Shown: positions 11,258 to 19,298, counted from the first letter of the stretch. The stretch: 64,000 nt of DNA from Paracoccaceae bacterium (GCA_017510335.1 JAFWNM010000032.1:49229-113228), one strand, 5' to 3'. Made by a program: numbers and translations. The notes: a model not told the origin generated them from the sequence alone.

Positions 11258-12123
11258 CCCTGTTCATTGCCGCCACCCCTATGGCGGTCACCGCACAATC
11301 GCTTGCCAACCAGATGTTTGGCGCACATTCCATGCCATCCTTGCAAACGCCCGAAGCCATCGGGTCCTATGCGAATGGCTGCGCGGCGGGCTTGGTGCGG
11401 CTGCCGGAAACAGGACCGACATGGCAGGCCATGCGCCTGTCGCGCAACCGCAACTGGGGCCACCCGGACGCGATTGCCTATGTGCAGGACCTGTCACGCA
11501 AGGCCGTGCAGATTGGCTGGAACGGGCTGTATATCGGGGATATCAGCCAGCCGCGCGGCGGGCCAATGACATCCGGTCATGCCAGCCACCAGATTGGCCT
11601 TGATATCGACATATGGATGTTGCCGCCCGCGCGCCTGAACCTGTCACATAACGAACGCGAAACCCTAAGTTCGATTTCCGTGCGCACCGACGACCAGCGC
11701 AGAATCAATTCCAACTGGACACCCGCACATCATGCCTTGATGAAACACGCAGCACTTGACCCGCGCGTAGACCGCATTTTTGTGGCGGCGGCGGTCAAGC
11801 TGGAAATGTGCAGAACCGCAACCCGCGCCGATACAGCCTGGTTACAGAAAATCCGGCCTGCGGTCGGGCATAACTATCATTTCCATGTGCGCCTGTCCTG
11901 CCCGCGTGGAAACCGCCATTGCGTGACGCAATCGCCCACTGTCGCGGACCTGTCCAATGGCGGGAATGGCTGCGATGAAACACTGGACTGGTGGGTGACC
12001 GATTTCCTGAACCCGCCACGGCGCGAACGCACTGAACCCCCGGCACCGCGCGCACGCCACCCGCGCGAATTCACCATGGCCGATTTGCCCGCGCAGTGCC
12101 AGCAGGTGCTGGCCACACAATAA
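11239..12123 (+). CDS. mepA: Penicillin-insensitive murein endopeptidase
   Basis: 294 residues. Zinc-dependent M74 peptidase that cuts D-Ala-meso-DAP cross-links in periplasmic peptidoglycan. Signal peptide at residues 1-19 (MRAIILALFIAATPMAVTAQ). Zinc-site motifs of the family are visible: SGHASHQIGLDID (HxxxxxxD) and GHNYHFHVR (HxH). Four or more cysteines suggest disulfides. Start ATG 11239 lies inside the end of the MFS gene with AGGAG upstream; the frame stays open further upstream but only as a shadow of that gene. Confidence 0.93.
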   Translation: MRAIILALFIAATPMAVTAQSLANQMFGAHSMPSLQTPEAIGSYANGCAAGLVRLPETGPTWQAMRLSRNRNWGHPDAIAYVQDLSRKAVQIGWNGLYIGDISQPRGGPMTSGHASHQIGLDIDIWMLPPARLNLSHNERETLSSISVRTDDQRRINSNWTPAHHALMKHAALDPRVDRIFVAAAVKLEMCRTATRADTAWLQKIRPAVGHNYHFHVRLSCPRGNRHCVTQSPTVADLSNGGNGCDETLDWWVTDFLNPPRRERTEPPAPRARHPREFTMADLPAQCQQVLATQ

Positions 12124-12125
12124 GC

Positions 12126-12196
12126 GCGCCAGACTTGCCTTTTGGTGCCAGTCTGGCTATCTGGCGCCATGCCGCTTGCGGCACAAGTCTCCGCAA
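12126..12196 (+). promoter_or_regulatory. Structured leader with mutually exclusive stems before the queuosine-precursor transporter
   Basis: The segment around 12126-12137 can pair three ways: GCGCCAGA with TCTGGCGC (12160-12167), GCCAGACT (12128-12135) with AGTCTGGC (12150-12157), and AGACTTG (12131-12137) with CAAGTCT (12184-12190). A fourth perfect stem TTGCGG/CCGCAA (12176-12181/12191-12196) is followed by an A6 run before a weak Shine-Dalgarno. Sharing one strand among exclusive stems is typical of a switch, but a plain terminator for mepA is also possible. Confidence 0.45.
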
Positions 12197-12220
12197 CCTT
12201 GAAAAAACGGAATACATATC

Positions 12221-12856
12221 ATGACCCGCGCCCACCTGCCCGGCATCATTGCCATGGCGGCGATTGTCGTCGCATCCAATATCCTTGTTCAATTCCTGTT
12301 CGGAAACTGGCTGACTTGGGGGGCTTTCACCTACCCGCTGGCGTTTCTGGTCAATGACGTGATGAACCGCGTCTATGGCCCGCAGGCCGCGCGCCGCGTG
12401 GTCTGGGTCGGTTTCGCTGTGGGCGTTGCCTGTTCGCTGATCGGCACGCAGATTGTCGGGGAATATGGCCCGCTTGTAACACTGCGTATCGCGCTGGGGT
12501 CGGGCATCGCGTTCCTGACCGCGCAACTGGTCGATGTGGCCATATTCGACCGCCTGCGCGAAGACAAACACGGCGGCCCATGGTGGCGCGCGCCGCTGGC
12601 ATCCACACTTGTGGGGTCCACATTGGACACTGCCTTATTTTTCAGCATCGCCTTCTCGGCATCATTGGCGTTTGTCGAACCCGGCAATGATGTGTCATGG
12701 GCCGGTGAAATTCTGCCTATGCTGGGGTTTGGGCCTGAAGTGCCGCTATGGGTCAGCCTGGCTGTCGCGGATTGGGGCGTGAAACTGGGGCTGGCGTTGC
12801 TGGCTTTGGTGCCATTCAGGGTCATTGTCAGGAAAATATCGCAACCTGTCGCATAA
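12221..12856 (+). CDS. Queuosine precursor transporter (YhhQ/VUT family)
   Basis: 211 residues with about six membrane segments. Family role: import of queuosine precursors such as preQ0/preQ1 for tRNA modification. FTYPLAFLVNDVMNRVYG (about 38-55) and the Asp-rich LVDVAIFDRLR motif are family signatures; the segment WWRAPLASTLVGSTLDTALFF is also typical. Only a weak AACGGA ribosome site precedes ATG 12221. The 97-bp leader is highly structured. No queuosine biosynthesis genes are seen nearby. Confidence 0.87.
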   Translation: MTRAHLPGIIAMAAIVVASNILVQFLFGNWLTWGAFTYPLAFLVNDVMNRVYGPQAARRVVWVGFAVGVACSLIGTQIVGEYGPLVTLRIALGSGIAFLTAQLVDVAIFDRLREDKHGGPWWRAPLASTLVGSTLDTALFFSIAFSASLAFVEPGNDVSWAGEILPMLGFGPEVPLWVSLAVADWGVKLGLALLALVPFRVIVRKISQPVA

Positions 12857-12862
12857 TTTCTT

Positions 12863-12890
12863 TTGACAAACACAAAATATGTGCCACCAT
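12863..12890 (+). promoter_or_regulatory. Candidate promoter of the small anti-16S-leader transcript
   Basis: Perfect -35 TTGACA (12863-12868); at 16-bp spacing the -10 would be CACCAT (12885-12890), a weak match (three of six). The position, a few bases after the transporter stop, would give a transcript from about 12897 to the terminator at 13082. Confidence 0.4.
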
Positions 12891-12910
12891 CCCCTTAACC
12901 GCAACGCAAT

Positions 12911-12927
12911 GAAAGGAGGTGATCCAG
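12911..12927 (+). promoter_or_regulatory. Extended Shine-Dalgarno complementary to the 16S rRNA 3' end
   Basis: GAAAGGAGGTGATCCAG is the exact reverse complement of the conserved alphaproteobacterial 16S rRNA 3' terminus (CTGGATCACCTCCTTTC), 17 nt without a mismatch, against the usual 4-6 nt. The match runs up to the first base of the GTG codon at 12927. A downstream CATCTCC (13038-13044) can pair with its GGAGGTG core (one G-U pair). Confidence 0.7.
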
Positions 12928-12983
12928 TGTCTAGAGTGATGTTGGAGAGAGGTGCAAAGACAGTCAAAGGGGGCAAAACCTGA
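12927..12983 (+). CDS. Short ORF of 18 codons behind the anti-16S leader
   Basis: Reads MSRVMLERGAKTVKGGKT then TGA, from GTG 12927, with the Shine-Dalgarno core 7 nt upstream. The peptide is short and strongly basic and I recognise no family. It could be a real microprotein, a regulatory leader peptide for the ribosome-rescue gene arfB downstream, or a chance ORF in a non-coding RNA. In-frame codons GTG 12936 and ATG 12939 are too far from the ribosome site. It lies in a unit bounded by a TTGACA promoter and a terminator. Confidence 0.4.
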   Translation: MSRVMLERGAKTVKGGKT

Positions 12984-13056
12984 CGGCAGCCCCGATGGGG
13001 ACACCCTTTTGATTGGGCCAATGCTCTAACTTGGCTCCATCTCCTGAAGCTCGTTT

Positions 13057-13084
13057 AGGGCCGCCTTGTTTCAGGCGGCCCTTT
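13057..13084 (+). terminator. Terminator of the small transcript before arfB
   Basis: 10-bp perfect stem AGGGCCGCCT / AGGCGGCCCT, 6-nt loop, followed by TTC; only 33 bp before the arfB start. It would end the short transcript and leave arfB to read-through or its own promoter. Confidence 0.7.
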
Positions 13085-13117
13085 CGATTCACCATCCGGT
13101 TCCGAACAGTTACGCCC

Positions 13118-13534
13118 ATGCGCATCAATGACGACATCACCTTGCAGGATTGGGAACTGACCGAATCCTTCACCCGCGCATCAGGGCCGGGGGGGCAGAA
13201 TGTGAACAAGGTTTCCACTGCCGTAGAGCTGCGGTTCGAGGCCGAACGCAGCCCGAACCTGCCCGCACCCGTAAAAGCACGCCTGAAACGGCTTGCAGGG
13301 CGGCGCTGGACACAGGATGGCGCCCTTGTTCTGCGCGTGGAAGACACGCGGTCACAGGCGCGCAACCGCGAAATCGCCCGCACAAGACTGGCAGAACTGA
13401 TCTGTCAGGCGGCAACCCGCCCCAAACCCCGCATCGGCACACGGCCGACACTGGCCAGCAAACGCCGCCGCCTTGAAAGCAAAGCCCATCGCGCCGATAT
13501 CAAGGCGCTGCGCAGCACGCCCAGACCGGACTGA
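13118..13534 (+). CDS. arfB: Alternative ribosome-rescue factor (peptidyl-tRNA hydrolase)
   Basis: 138 residues, the normal ArfB/YaeJ length. Releases nascent chains from ribosomes stalled without a stop codon. The catalytic GGQ is at residues 25-27 (SGPGGQNVNK), in an RF1-like catalytic domain, and the C-terminal basic tail (KRRRLESKAHRADIKALR, about 113-130) is the part that enters the empty mRNA channel. Its short length and tail separate it from prfA/prfB. ATG 13118 has no strong ribosome site. The anti-16S element lies about 200 bp upstream. Confidence 0.93.
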   Translation: MRINDDITLQDWELTESFTRASGPGGQNVNKVSTAVELRFEAERSPNLPAPVKARLKRLAGRRWTQDGALVLRVEDTRSQARNREIARTRLAELICQAATRPKPRIGTRPTLASKRRRLESKAHRADIKALRSTPRPD

Positions 13535-13607
13535 CGACCACATTGGGCATTCCTTCATGTTTGCGTCATACTATCCAGCCATCTACTGACTACAGGAGTC
13601 GACATTT

Positions 13608-14063
13608 GTGAACGCCGTGGCCATGTCCAGAACGCTGTTGAACCTGATTGCAGATCAGGTGCGCCCCGCTTTTGTGCAGGCGGCGGCCTTGTGCCTGCGC
13701 GACCGTCCCACCGGGCCAGAGGTGTTGCTGGTCCGCACATTGCGTTTGCGCCAATGGGTCATTCCAAAGGGCTGGCCAATGAAAGGCAAATCACTGGCCC
13801 AAGCCGCCGCAATCGAAGCATGGGAAGAAGCCGGGGTGCGCGGCACTGTGTCCGAAACCCCGATCGGGGCGTTCACATACACAAAAATCAAGAAAAGCGG
13901 CCTTCCCGTGACCTGCCGCGCGCAGGTCTACCGGCTGGACGTGCTTGAAACTGCAAACACCTATCCCGAAGCCCGCAAACGCCACCGCCAATGGTTTCCA
14001 GTCGCCGAAGCTGCCGAAATTGTGCGCGACCCCGAAGTGCAGGCCCTGTTGCAAAAACTATAG
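13608..14063 (+). CDS. Nudix hydrolase with a divergent Nudix box
   Basis: 151 residues. Predicted pyrophosphohydrolase of the diphosphoinositol-polyphosphate/Ap-n-A-like branch (PKGWPM entry). The box reads G-x5-K-x7-I-E-A-W-E-E-x-G-V against the canonical G-x5-E-x7-R-E-U-x-E-E-x-G-U: the metal-binding E-x2-E-E core is kept while the first Glu is Lys and the Arg is Ile. GTG 13608 has CAGGAG nine bases upstream. Substrate unknown. Confidence 0.85.
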   Translation: MNAVAMSRTLLNLIADQVRPAFVQAAALCLRDRPTGPEVLLVRTLRLRQWVIPKGWPMKGKSLAQAAAIEAWEEAGVRGTVSETPIGAFTYTKIKKSGLPVTCRAQVYRLDVLETANTYPEARKRHRQWFPVAEAAEIVRDPEVQALLQKL

Positions 14064-14228
14064 CGCCCGCGCCCGTTCCATCATCTGGGCGCAACACGCT
14101 TCACGCATTTATAGCGCATGTTCGCAAAGCAAAATGCCGGTCCCGCCTTTTTGCAACATGCCCCGAACAACCGCCTTAGCGACCGCGATGCATGTTGTCG
14201 TGCACTGCGAATCCTGATACCGCGCCGC

Positions 14229-14246
14229 ATGTCATAAATTCGTTAC
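14229..14246 (+). promoter_or_regulatory. Pho-box-like site before the phosphate transporter
   Basis: TGTCATAAATTCGTTACA contains two half-sites (TGTCAT and CGTTAC) with the about 11-bp repeat of PhoB sites. It ends only 6 bp before the first candidate start codon of the Pit gene. Established for rhizobial pit genes is repression by PhoB at low phosphate; a site this close to the start fits repression rather than activation. Confidence 0.5.
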
Positions 14247-14252
14247 AAACGG

Positions 14253-15728
14253 GTGTTCACGGTGTCCAATCTTTCGGAAAAATCCTGGAAGACGCTCAAC
14301 AAGGATCTGGCGCGGCTTTCGGCGATGGAACGCGCGATGGCCTATTCCGCGCGCCCGCTGGTGGCACCGGGCCTTGCGCTGGCCTTTATGGTGGTGACCG
14401 GGCTTGCAGTGGCGGCGTTCATCGGGTTTGAACCGCTGGGCCTGATCGTCATCGCCGCCGCGATCATCGGGGCGTATATGGCCATCAATATCGGCGCGAA
14501 TGACGTTGCCAACAATATGGGGCCATCGGTTGGCGCCCGCGCGCTGACAATCGGAACCGCGCTTATTGTTGCGGCAATCTGCGAAACCGCAGGCGCGCTT
14601 ATTGCCGGCGGGGATGTCGTCAACACAGTATCACGCGGCATTATCGCACCCGAATCCGTTGCTGAAACGCAAGTGTTCATCTGGGCCATGATGGCGGCGC
14701 TTCTGGCAGGCGCATTGTGGATCAACCTTGCAACATGGATTGGCGCGCCAGTTTCGACCACGCATTCCATCGTGGGCGGGGTCATGGGGGCAGGCATTGC
14801 AGCTGCGGGGTTTGCGGCTGTCAACTGGCCCATGATGGCGCGCATCGCGGCAAGCTGGGTTATCTCGCCCGTGCTTGGCGGGGTATTCGCCGCGGTCTTT
14901 CTGGCGATCATCAAGTCGCGCATCATCTATCGCCCTGACATGATCCAGGCGGCACGCTACTGGGTGCCCATACTGATTGGCATCATGGGCGGGTGTTTCA
15001 CCACCTATCTGGCGCTGAAGGGTGTGAACAAGATCGTCAAGATTGACTTCGGAACCGCCCTGGCCATCGGGCTGGTCTTTGGCACCGCGCTGACCTTCGC
15101 CATGCGCCCGGTCATTCGCCGGCAAAGCGAAGGTATGGAAAACCGCAAGAAGTCGCTGAAGGTGCTGTTCAATATTCCGCTGATCTTCTCGGCCGCGCTG
15201 TTGTCATTTGCGCATGGGGCAAATGATGTGGCCAATGCAATCGGGCCTGTCGCCGCAATTGTGCACGCCGTGCAGGATGGTGGCGCATCTGACAATGTGG
15301 GCATTCCCCTTTGGGTTATGCTGATTGGCGGGATTGGCCTGTCGGTGGGGCTGTTGTTGTTCGGACCAAAACTTATCAACCTTGTCGGGAATGAAATCAC
15401 GCGCCTGAACGCGATGCGGGCCTATTGCGTATCCCTTTCTGCGGCCATTACGGTCATCTTCGCGTCCTGGCTGGGCTTGCCGGTCAGTTCTACCCATATT
15501 GCGATCGGCGCGATATTCGGGGTGGGCTTCTTTCGGGAATGGTATCACGAACGTGTATTGAACGAACGCCGTGTGGACATAACGACCCCGCCAGAAGTGC
15601 GCAAACGCAAGAAGGTTGTGCGCCGCGCGCATTTCCTGACCATTCTGGCCGCATGGATTGTGACAGTCCCTTCCGCTGCATTGCTGTCAGCAGGGCTGTT
15701 CTATCTGATGAACCTGATCACCTATTAA
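14253..15728 (+). CDS. pit: Inorganic phosphate transporter, Pit family
   Basis: 491 residues. Low-affinity, proton/metal-phosphate symporter of the inner membrane. Both family repeats are present, each with GANDVAN (NIGANDVANNMGP about 81-93, AHGANDVANAIGP about 325-337) and the paired PVSTTHS / PVSSTHI motifs, with a central cytoplasmic loop near 285-310. The start is uncertain: GTG 14253, GTG 14262 and ATG 14325 lack a clear ribosome site; the first is used. Preceded by a Pho-box-like site and a 189-bp gap with no other gene. Confidence 0.93.
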   Translation: MFTVSNLSEKSWKTLNKDLARLSAMERAMAYSARPLVAPGLALAFMVVTGLAVAAFIGFEPLGLIVIAAAIIGAYMAINIGANDVANNMGPSVGARALTIGTALIVAAICETAGALIAGGDVVNTVSRGIIAPESVAETQVFIWAMMAALLAGALWINLATWIGAPVSTTHSIVGGVMGAGIAAAGFAAVNWPMMARIAASWVISPVLGGVFAAVFLAIIKSRIIYRPDMIQAARYWVPILIGIMGGCFTTYLALKGVNKIVKIDFGTALAIGLVFGTALTFAMRPVIRRQSEGMENRKKSLKVLFNIPLIFSAALLSFAHGANDVANAIGPVAAIVHAVQDGGASDNVGIPLWVMLIGGIGLSVGLLLFGPKLINLVGNEITRLNAMRAYCVSLSAAITVIFASWLGLPVSSTHIAIGAIFGVGFFREWYHERVLNERRVDITTPPEVRKRKKVVRRAHFLTILAAWIVTVPSAALLSAGLFYLMNLITY

Positions 15729-15743
15729 GCGCTGATACCGAAG

Positions 15744-16517
15744 CTAAAGTATGTCGATTTCGGGCAGAAACCGTTGGGTCAATTCGGCTTCTTGCAAGCA
15801 CATCAATCGGTGTGCGCCGCGCATGTGTTCGCGCAAAATCTGCCGTGCGGCCGCAGAATCGCCGCAGCGCAGCGCAGCAACAAGGCGTGACTGATACGCG
15901 ATACCAGACGCCCAAAGTTCGCGGTTGGGCTGCGCATATAGCCTGCGCGACACTGTCACATCCGCAAGCATATTTGCAGTAAACTTGATCAGGAAACGCA
16001 ACAGGCGGTTGTCCGACATTTCAGCCAGAAGCGCATGAAACCGCAAGGACGCTATGTGTTGCTCGCGTTCTTCTTCGGCATCGCGCGCCGGTTCGGCATA
16101 AGACGCCATCACCGCTTCCAGTGCGGCCAGCTGGTGGTCGTCCAGTTTCCCCGCAAGCGAGGCCGCAAGCTCTGGTTCCAGCGCCTCCCGTATCTGGTAA
16201 AGGTCATCAATCGAAAGCTGCGCAAAGTAAAAATAATTGCCCAGCAGGGCAGTTGCACGTTCTTCCGACACCTGATGCACGAAAACGCCCCCCCCCGGAC
16301 CTGTGCGCGATTTAACCAATCCCTGCGCTTCCAATATGCGCACAGCTTCGCGGATTGTGCCCTTCGCCATGCCGAAACGGGCAATCATTTCCGTTTCCGA
16401 TGGCAGGCGGTCACCGGGTTGCCAGCCGTTTTCCATGACCCATTGCTTGATCGCGTCTGCAACCTGTTGCGGCCGAGACAGTCGTTCAGTGCGGGACGGG
16501 GTGGTGGCAGGCGGCAA
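15744..16517 (-). CDS. GntR-family regulator, FadR/FCD subgroup
   Basis: 257 residues from TTG 16517. N-terminal winged helix (about residues 12-78, with PSETEMIARFGMAKGTIREAV as the recognition region) and a C-terminal all-helical FCD ligand domain (about 95-235). TTG 16517 was chosen because AAGGAG lies 6 nt upstream; it overlaps the ATPase gene by 32 bp. It is the last gene of the minus-strand ABC cluster, so it is the likely regulator of that cluster through the two operators at 21961-22008 (inference). The ligand is unknown. Confidence 0.88.
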   Translation of the reverse strand: MPPATTPSRTERLSRPQQVADAIKQWVMENGWQPGDRLPSETEMIARFGMAKGTIREAVRILEAQGLVKSRTGPGGGVFVHQVSEERATALLGNYFYFAQLSIDDLYQIREALEPELAASLAGKLDDHQLAALEAVMASYAEPARDAEEEREQHIASLRFHALLAEMSDNRLLRFLIKFTANMLADVTVSRRLYAQPNRELWASGIAYQSRLVAALRCGDSAAARQILREHMRGAHRLMCLQEAELTQRFLPEIDIL

Positions 16518-17439
16518 ACTGATCTCCTTCGACGACCCGCAACCGGGGTATGTCGCGATGGCACAAATCGGACGCGCGGGGACAGCGCCCTGCAAAAGCA
16601 CAGCCCGCAGGCGGGTTCAGCGGATCAGGCAATTCGCCCGACTGCGCGCCCCCCAGCGGACGACCCACCACAGGCGCCGAGTCCGCCAGAAGCTTCGTAT
16701 AGGGATGGCGCGGCGCTGCAAAGACCTTTTCGGCGGGGCCAGTTTCAACCACCGACCCGAAATAGAGAACAGCAATCCGGTCGCTGACGGCCTCGACCAC
16801 GGCCAGATCATGGCTTATGAACAGATAGGTCAGGTTGAATTCGGCCTTCAGCTCGGCCAGCAGGTTCAAAACTTGCGCCTGCACCGACACATCCAACGCC
16901 GACACAGGTTCATCCAGAATCAGGATGCGCGGGCTTGCTGCCAATGCGCGCGCAATCCCGATGCGCTGCGCCTGCCCGCCGGAAAATTCATGCGGGTACC
17001 GGTTCAGGAACTCCGGGCGCAGGTTCACTGCGTCAAACAATTCCGCAATCCGCGCCTCCAGCGCGCGCCCCTTCATTGCGTGCAATTGGCGCAAGGGCGC
17101 TTCCATGATCTGCCGGATGGTCTTGCGCGGGTTCAGGCTGGAAACAGGGTCCTGAAACACATACTGGATCAACCGCCCAAAGGCAGCCGGATCGGCCCGG
17201 TCCAGCGCGCGGCCCTCTATCTCTATGGTGCCCGATGTCGCGGGGGTTAACCCGACCAGCATGCGCGCAAGCGTTGATTTTCCGCACCCTGATTCACCCA
17301 CAATGCCCAGCGTCTCCCCCTGGCGCACCTCCAGCGATACAGGATGCACGGCCCGCACCTGTGCGCGCGGCGGGCCAATCAGGCGCTTGCCAATGTCAAA
17401 TGTCTTGGCAAGGTCGGTGGTCTTCAGCGCAAGCGTCAT
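16486..17439 (-). CDS. Oligopeptide-type ABC transporter ATP-binding protein (DppF/OppF-like)
   Basis: 317 residues. Walker A GESGCGKST (about 49-57), signature FSGGQAQR, Walker B ILILDEP and the C-terminal oligopeptide domain with the Cys motif CAFAGRCPRASDLC are present. ATG 17439 is preferred over the in-frame GTG 17463 because GGAGGG is upstream and the start overlaps the preceding stop as ATGA. It supplies the second ATPase of the transporter; the first is fused to a permease. Confidence 0.92.
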   Translation of the reverse strand: MTLALKTTDLAKTFDIGKRLIGPPRAQVRAVHPVSLEVRQGETLGIVGESGCGKSTLARMLVGLTPATSGTIEIEGRALDRADPAAFGRLIQYVFQDPVSSLNPRKTIRQIMEAPLRQLHAMKGRALEARIAELFDAVNLRPEFLNRYPHEFSGGQAQRIGIARALAASPRILILDEPVSALDVSVQAQVLNLLAELKAEFNLTYLFISHDLAVVEAVSDRIAVLYFGSVVETGPAEKVFAAPRHPYTKLLADSAPVVGRPLGGAQSGELPDPLNPPAGCAFAGRCPRASDLCHRDIPRLRVVEGDQFAACHHPVPH

Positions 17440-19298
17440 ACTGCCCCCTCCGGGAACAGGCACCGCACCTGCCGCCCGTCCCCTGTCAGATCAATCTCGC
17501 CCTTGCTGCAAGCCTCTTGCGCCTTGTCGCACCGCGGCGCAAAGGCGCATCCCGCAGGCAGGTCATCCACAGCAGGCGGCAATCCCGGAATGGCCGCCAG
17601 AATTCGCTGCCCGCCGCCCAGTTCGGGCACGCAGGCAATCAACCGGCGGGTATAGGGGTGGGCGGGCGCGGCCAGCACTGCGGCTGTGGGGCCAGTCTCG
17701 ACAATGCGCCCGCCATACATGACCGCCACACGGTCACATAGCTGGCCGACCACACCGAAATCATGCGTAATGAACAATATCGCCAGCCCACGGTCGCGGC
17801 GCAAATCCGACAGCAGCGCCAGAATTTGCGCCTGCACTGTCACATCCAATGCCGTGGTCGGTTCATCCGCAATGATGATGTCAGGGTCATTGGCCAGCGC
17901 CATGGCAATGCCCACGCGCTGGCGCATCCCGCCCGACAGCTCATGCGGATAGGCGCGCGCCCGCGCCGCAGCGTTCGGAATGCGCACATCCTCCAGCAAC
18001 TTGACCGCGCGCCTGTGGGCCTGTGCACGGCTGACAGGTTCATGGACACGGATCGCTTCGATCAATTGGTCGCCAATGCGATACAGCGGGTGCAGCGTCG
18101 AAAGCGGGTCCTGGAAAATATACGCCACCTTGCGCCCGCGCAGACTGCGCAACAAGTCATACGGTGCCCCGATCAGGTCTTGCCCCTCCAGCCGCACCGC
18201 GCCCCCCGTGATCACACCGGGCGGGGAGGCCACAAGCCCCATAACCGATAGCGCCGTGACCGATTTTCCCGAACCACTCTCACCAATAAGCCCCAGACAT
18301 TCACCCGGCTGCAGGTCCAGCGAAACCTTGTTCACCGCCTTGTAGACACGCGCGCCAACATGAAACTGGGTTTCCAGATCGTCGATGCGCAACAACCCCT
18401 CGCCCTTTGGCGCGGGCGCATGCCCGCGCTCCACCCGCGTTGTGGCCATAGGCCGCGCCAATGCACCAGACCGCAAGCGCGGGTCCAGCGCATCGCGAAT
18501 ACCGTCACCCAACAGATTGACCGACATGACAATCAACAAGATCATCACGCCCGGCACAATCGATGTATGGGGCGCCGTAATCAGCGCCGAGCGCGCCTCG
18601 CCCAGCATGGACCCCAGATCAGCTTGTGGCGGCTGGCTGCCAAGCCCCAGAAACGACAGGCCCGCCGTTTCCAGAATCATCCAGCCAATGGTGGTGGACA
18701 TGGCAATCACGACCACCGGGACAATATTCGGCACCACCTCGGTCAGGATAATGCGTGCATGCCCCATCCCCGCCAGCCGTGCGGCATCAATAAATTCCCG
18801 ATGCGCGATGCCCACTGTCACGCCCCGGATATTGCGCGCGAAAAACGGGATATTCACCACCGCAACAGCAATCAACGCATTCAGCAAGCCCGGCCCCAGC
18901 ACCGCGACAATCGCCAGCGCCACCAGGATATAGGGAAACGCCATCAACATATCGACACCGCGCATCGTCACATTATCCGTGCGCCCGCCGAAATAACCCG
19001 CCATCACCCCGATGGCCGCCCCCACCAGCCCCGCAGCCAAGGCCGCAGCAAACCCCACGGCCAGTGACAGCCGCGTGCCCCACATCAGCCGCGACAGCAA
19101 ATCGCGGCCCAGATGGTCCGTTCCCAGCAAATGCCCCTCAGACAAGGGGCGCAAAAACCGGCTGGCCGTGTTGGTTTCATTGGGCGCAGGCAGTGGCAAA
19201 ACAGGCGTCAGAACCGCAAGCACCACGATAATGCCCAGCACAACCGCCCCAAACCCCGCCAGTTTGTTGCGAAACAGCAGTCGCAAAAACACGGTCAT
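17436..19298 (-). CDS. ABC transporter permease-ATPase fusion (DppC-DppD-like)
   Basis: 620 residues with two complete modules. Residues 1-~285 are a DppC-type permease (N-terminal membrane segment, GTDHLGRDLLSRL motif, EAA-like loop near REFIDAARLAG). Residues ~300-620 are a DppD-type ATPase with Walker A GESGSGKS, signature LSGGMRQR, Walker B IIIADEPT and C-terminal CAFAPRCDKAQEAC. The linker is continuous, with no stop or frame change, so this is a true fusion, which also occurs elsewhere in the family. Overlaps both neighbours by 4 bp. Confidence 0.92.
   Translation of the reverse strand: MTVFLRLLFRNKLAGFGAVVLGIIVVLAVLTPVLPLPAPNETNTASRFLRPLSEGHLLGTDHLGRDLLSRLMWGTRLSLAVGFAAALAAGLVGAAIGVMAGYFGGRTDNVTMRGVDMLMAFPYILVALAIVAVLGPGLLNALIAVAVVNIPFFARNIRGVTVGIAHREFIDAARLAGMGHARIILTEVVPNIVPVVVIAMSTTIGWMILETAGLSFLGLGSQPPQADLGSMLGEARSALITAPHTSIVPGVMILLIVMSVNLLGDGIRDALDPRLRSGALARPMATTRVERGHAPAPKGEGLLRIDDLETQFHVGARVYKAVNKVSLDLQPGECLGLIGESGSGKSVTALSVMGLVASPPGVITGGAVRLEGQDLIGAPYDLLRSLRGRKVAYIFQDPLSTLHPLYRIGDQLIEAIRVHEPVSRAQAHRRAVKLLEDVRIPNAAARARAYPHELSGGMRQRVGIAMALANDPDIIIADEPTTALDVTVQAQILALLSDLRRDRGLAILFITHDFGVVGQLCDRVAVMYGGRIVETGPTAAVLAAPAHPYTRRLIACVPELGGGQRILAAIPGLPPAVDDLPAGCAFAPRCDKAQEACSKGEIDLTGDGRQVRCLFPEGAV

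Noticed and set aside
12124-12220. preQ1-I riboswitch call for the transporter leader
   Set aside because: The A-rich tail and a stem are present, but the loop lacks the conserved residues and the pseudoknot order is wrong, so I only report a structured leader.
17436-19298. Assembly error joining two ABC genes
   Set aside because: The frame is continuous with a normal linker, both modules are complete, and such fusions are known in the family.
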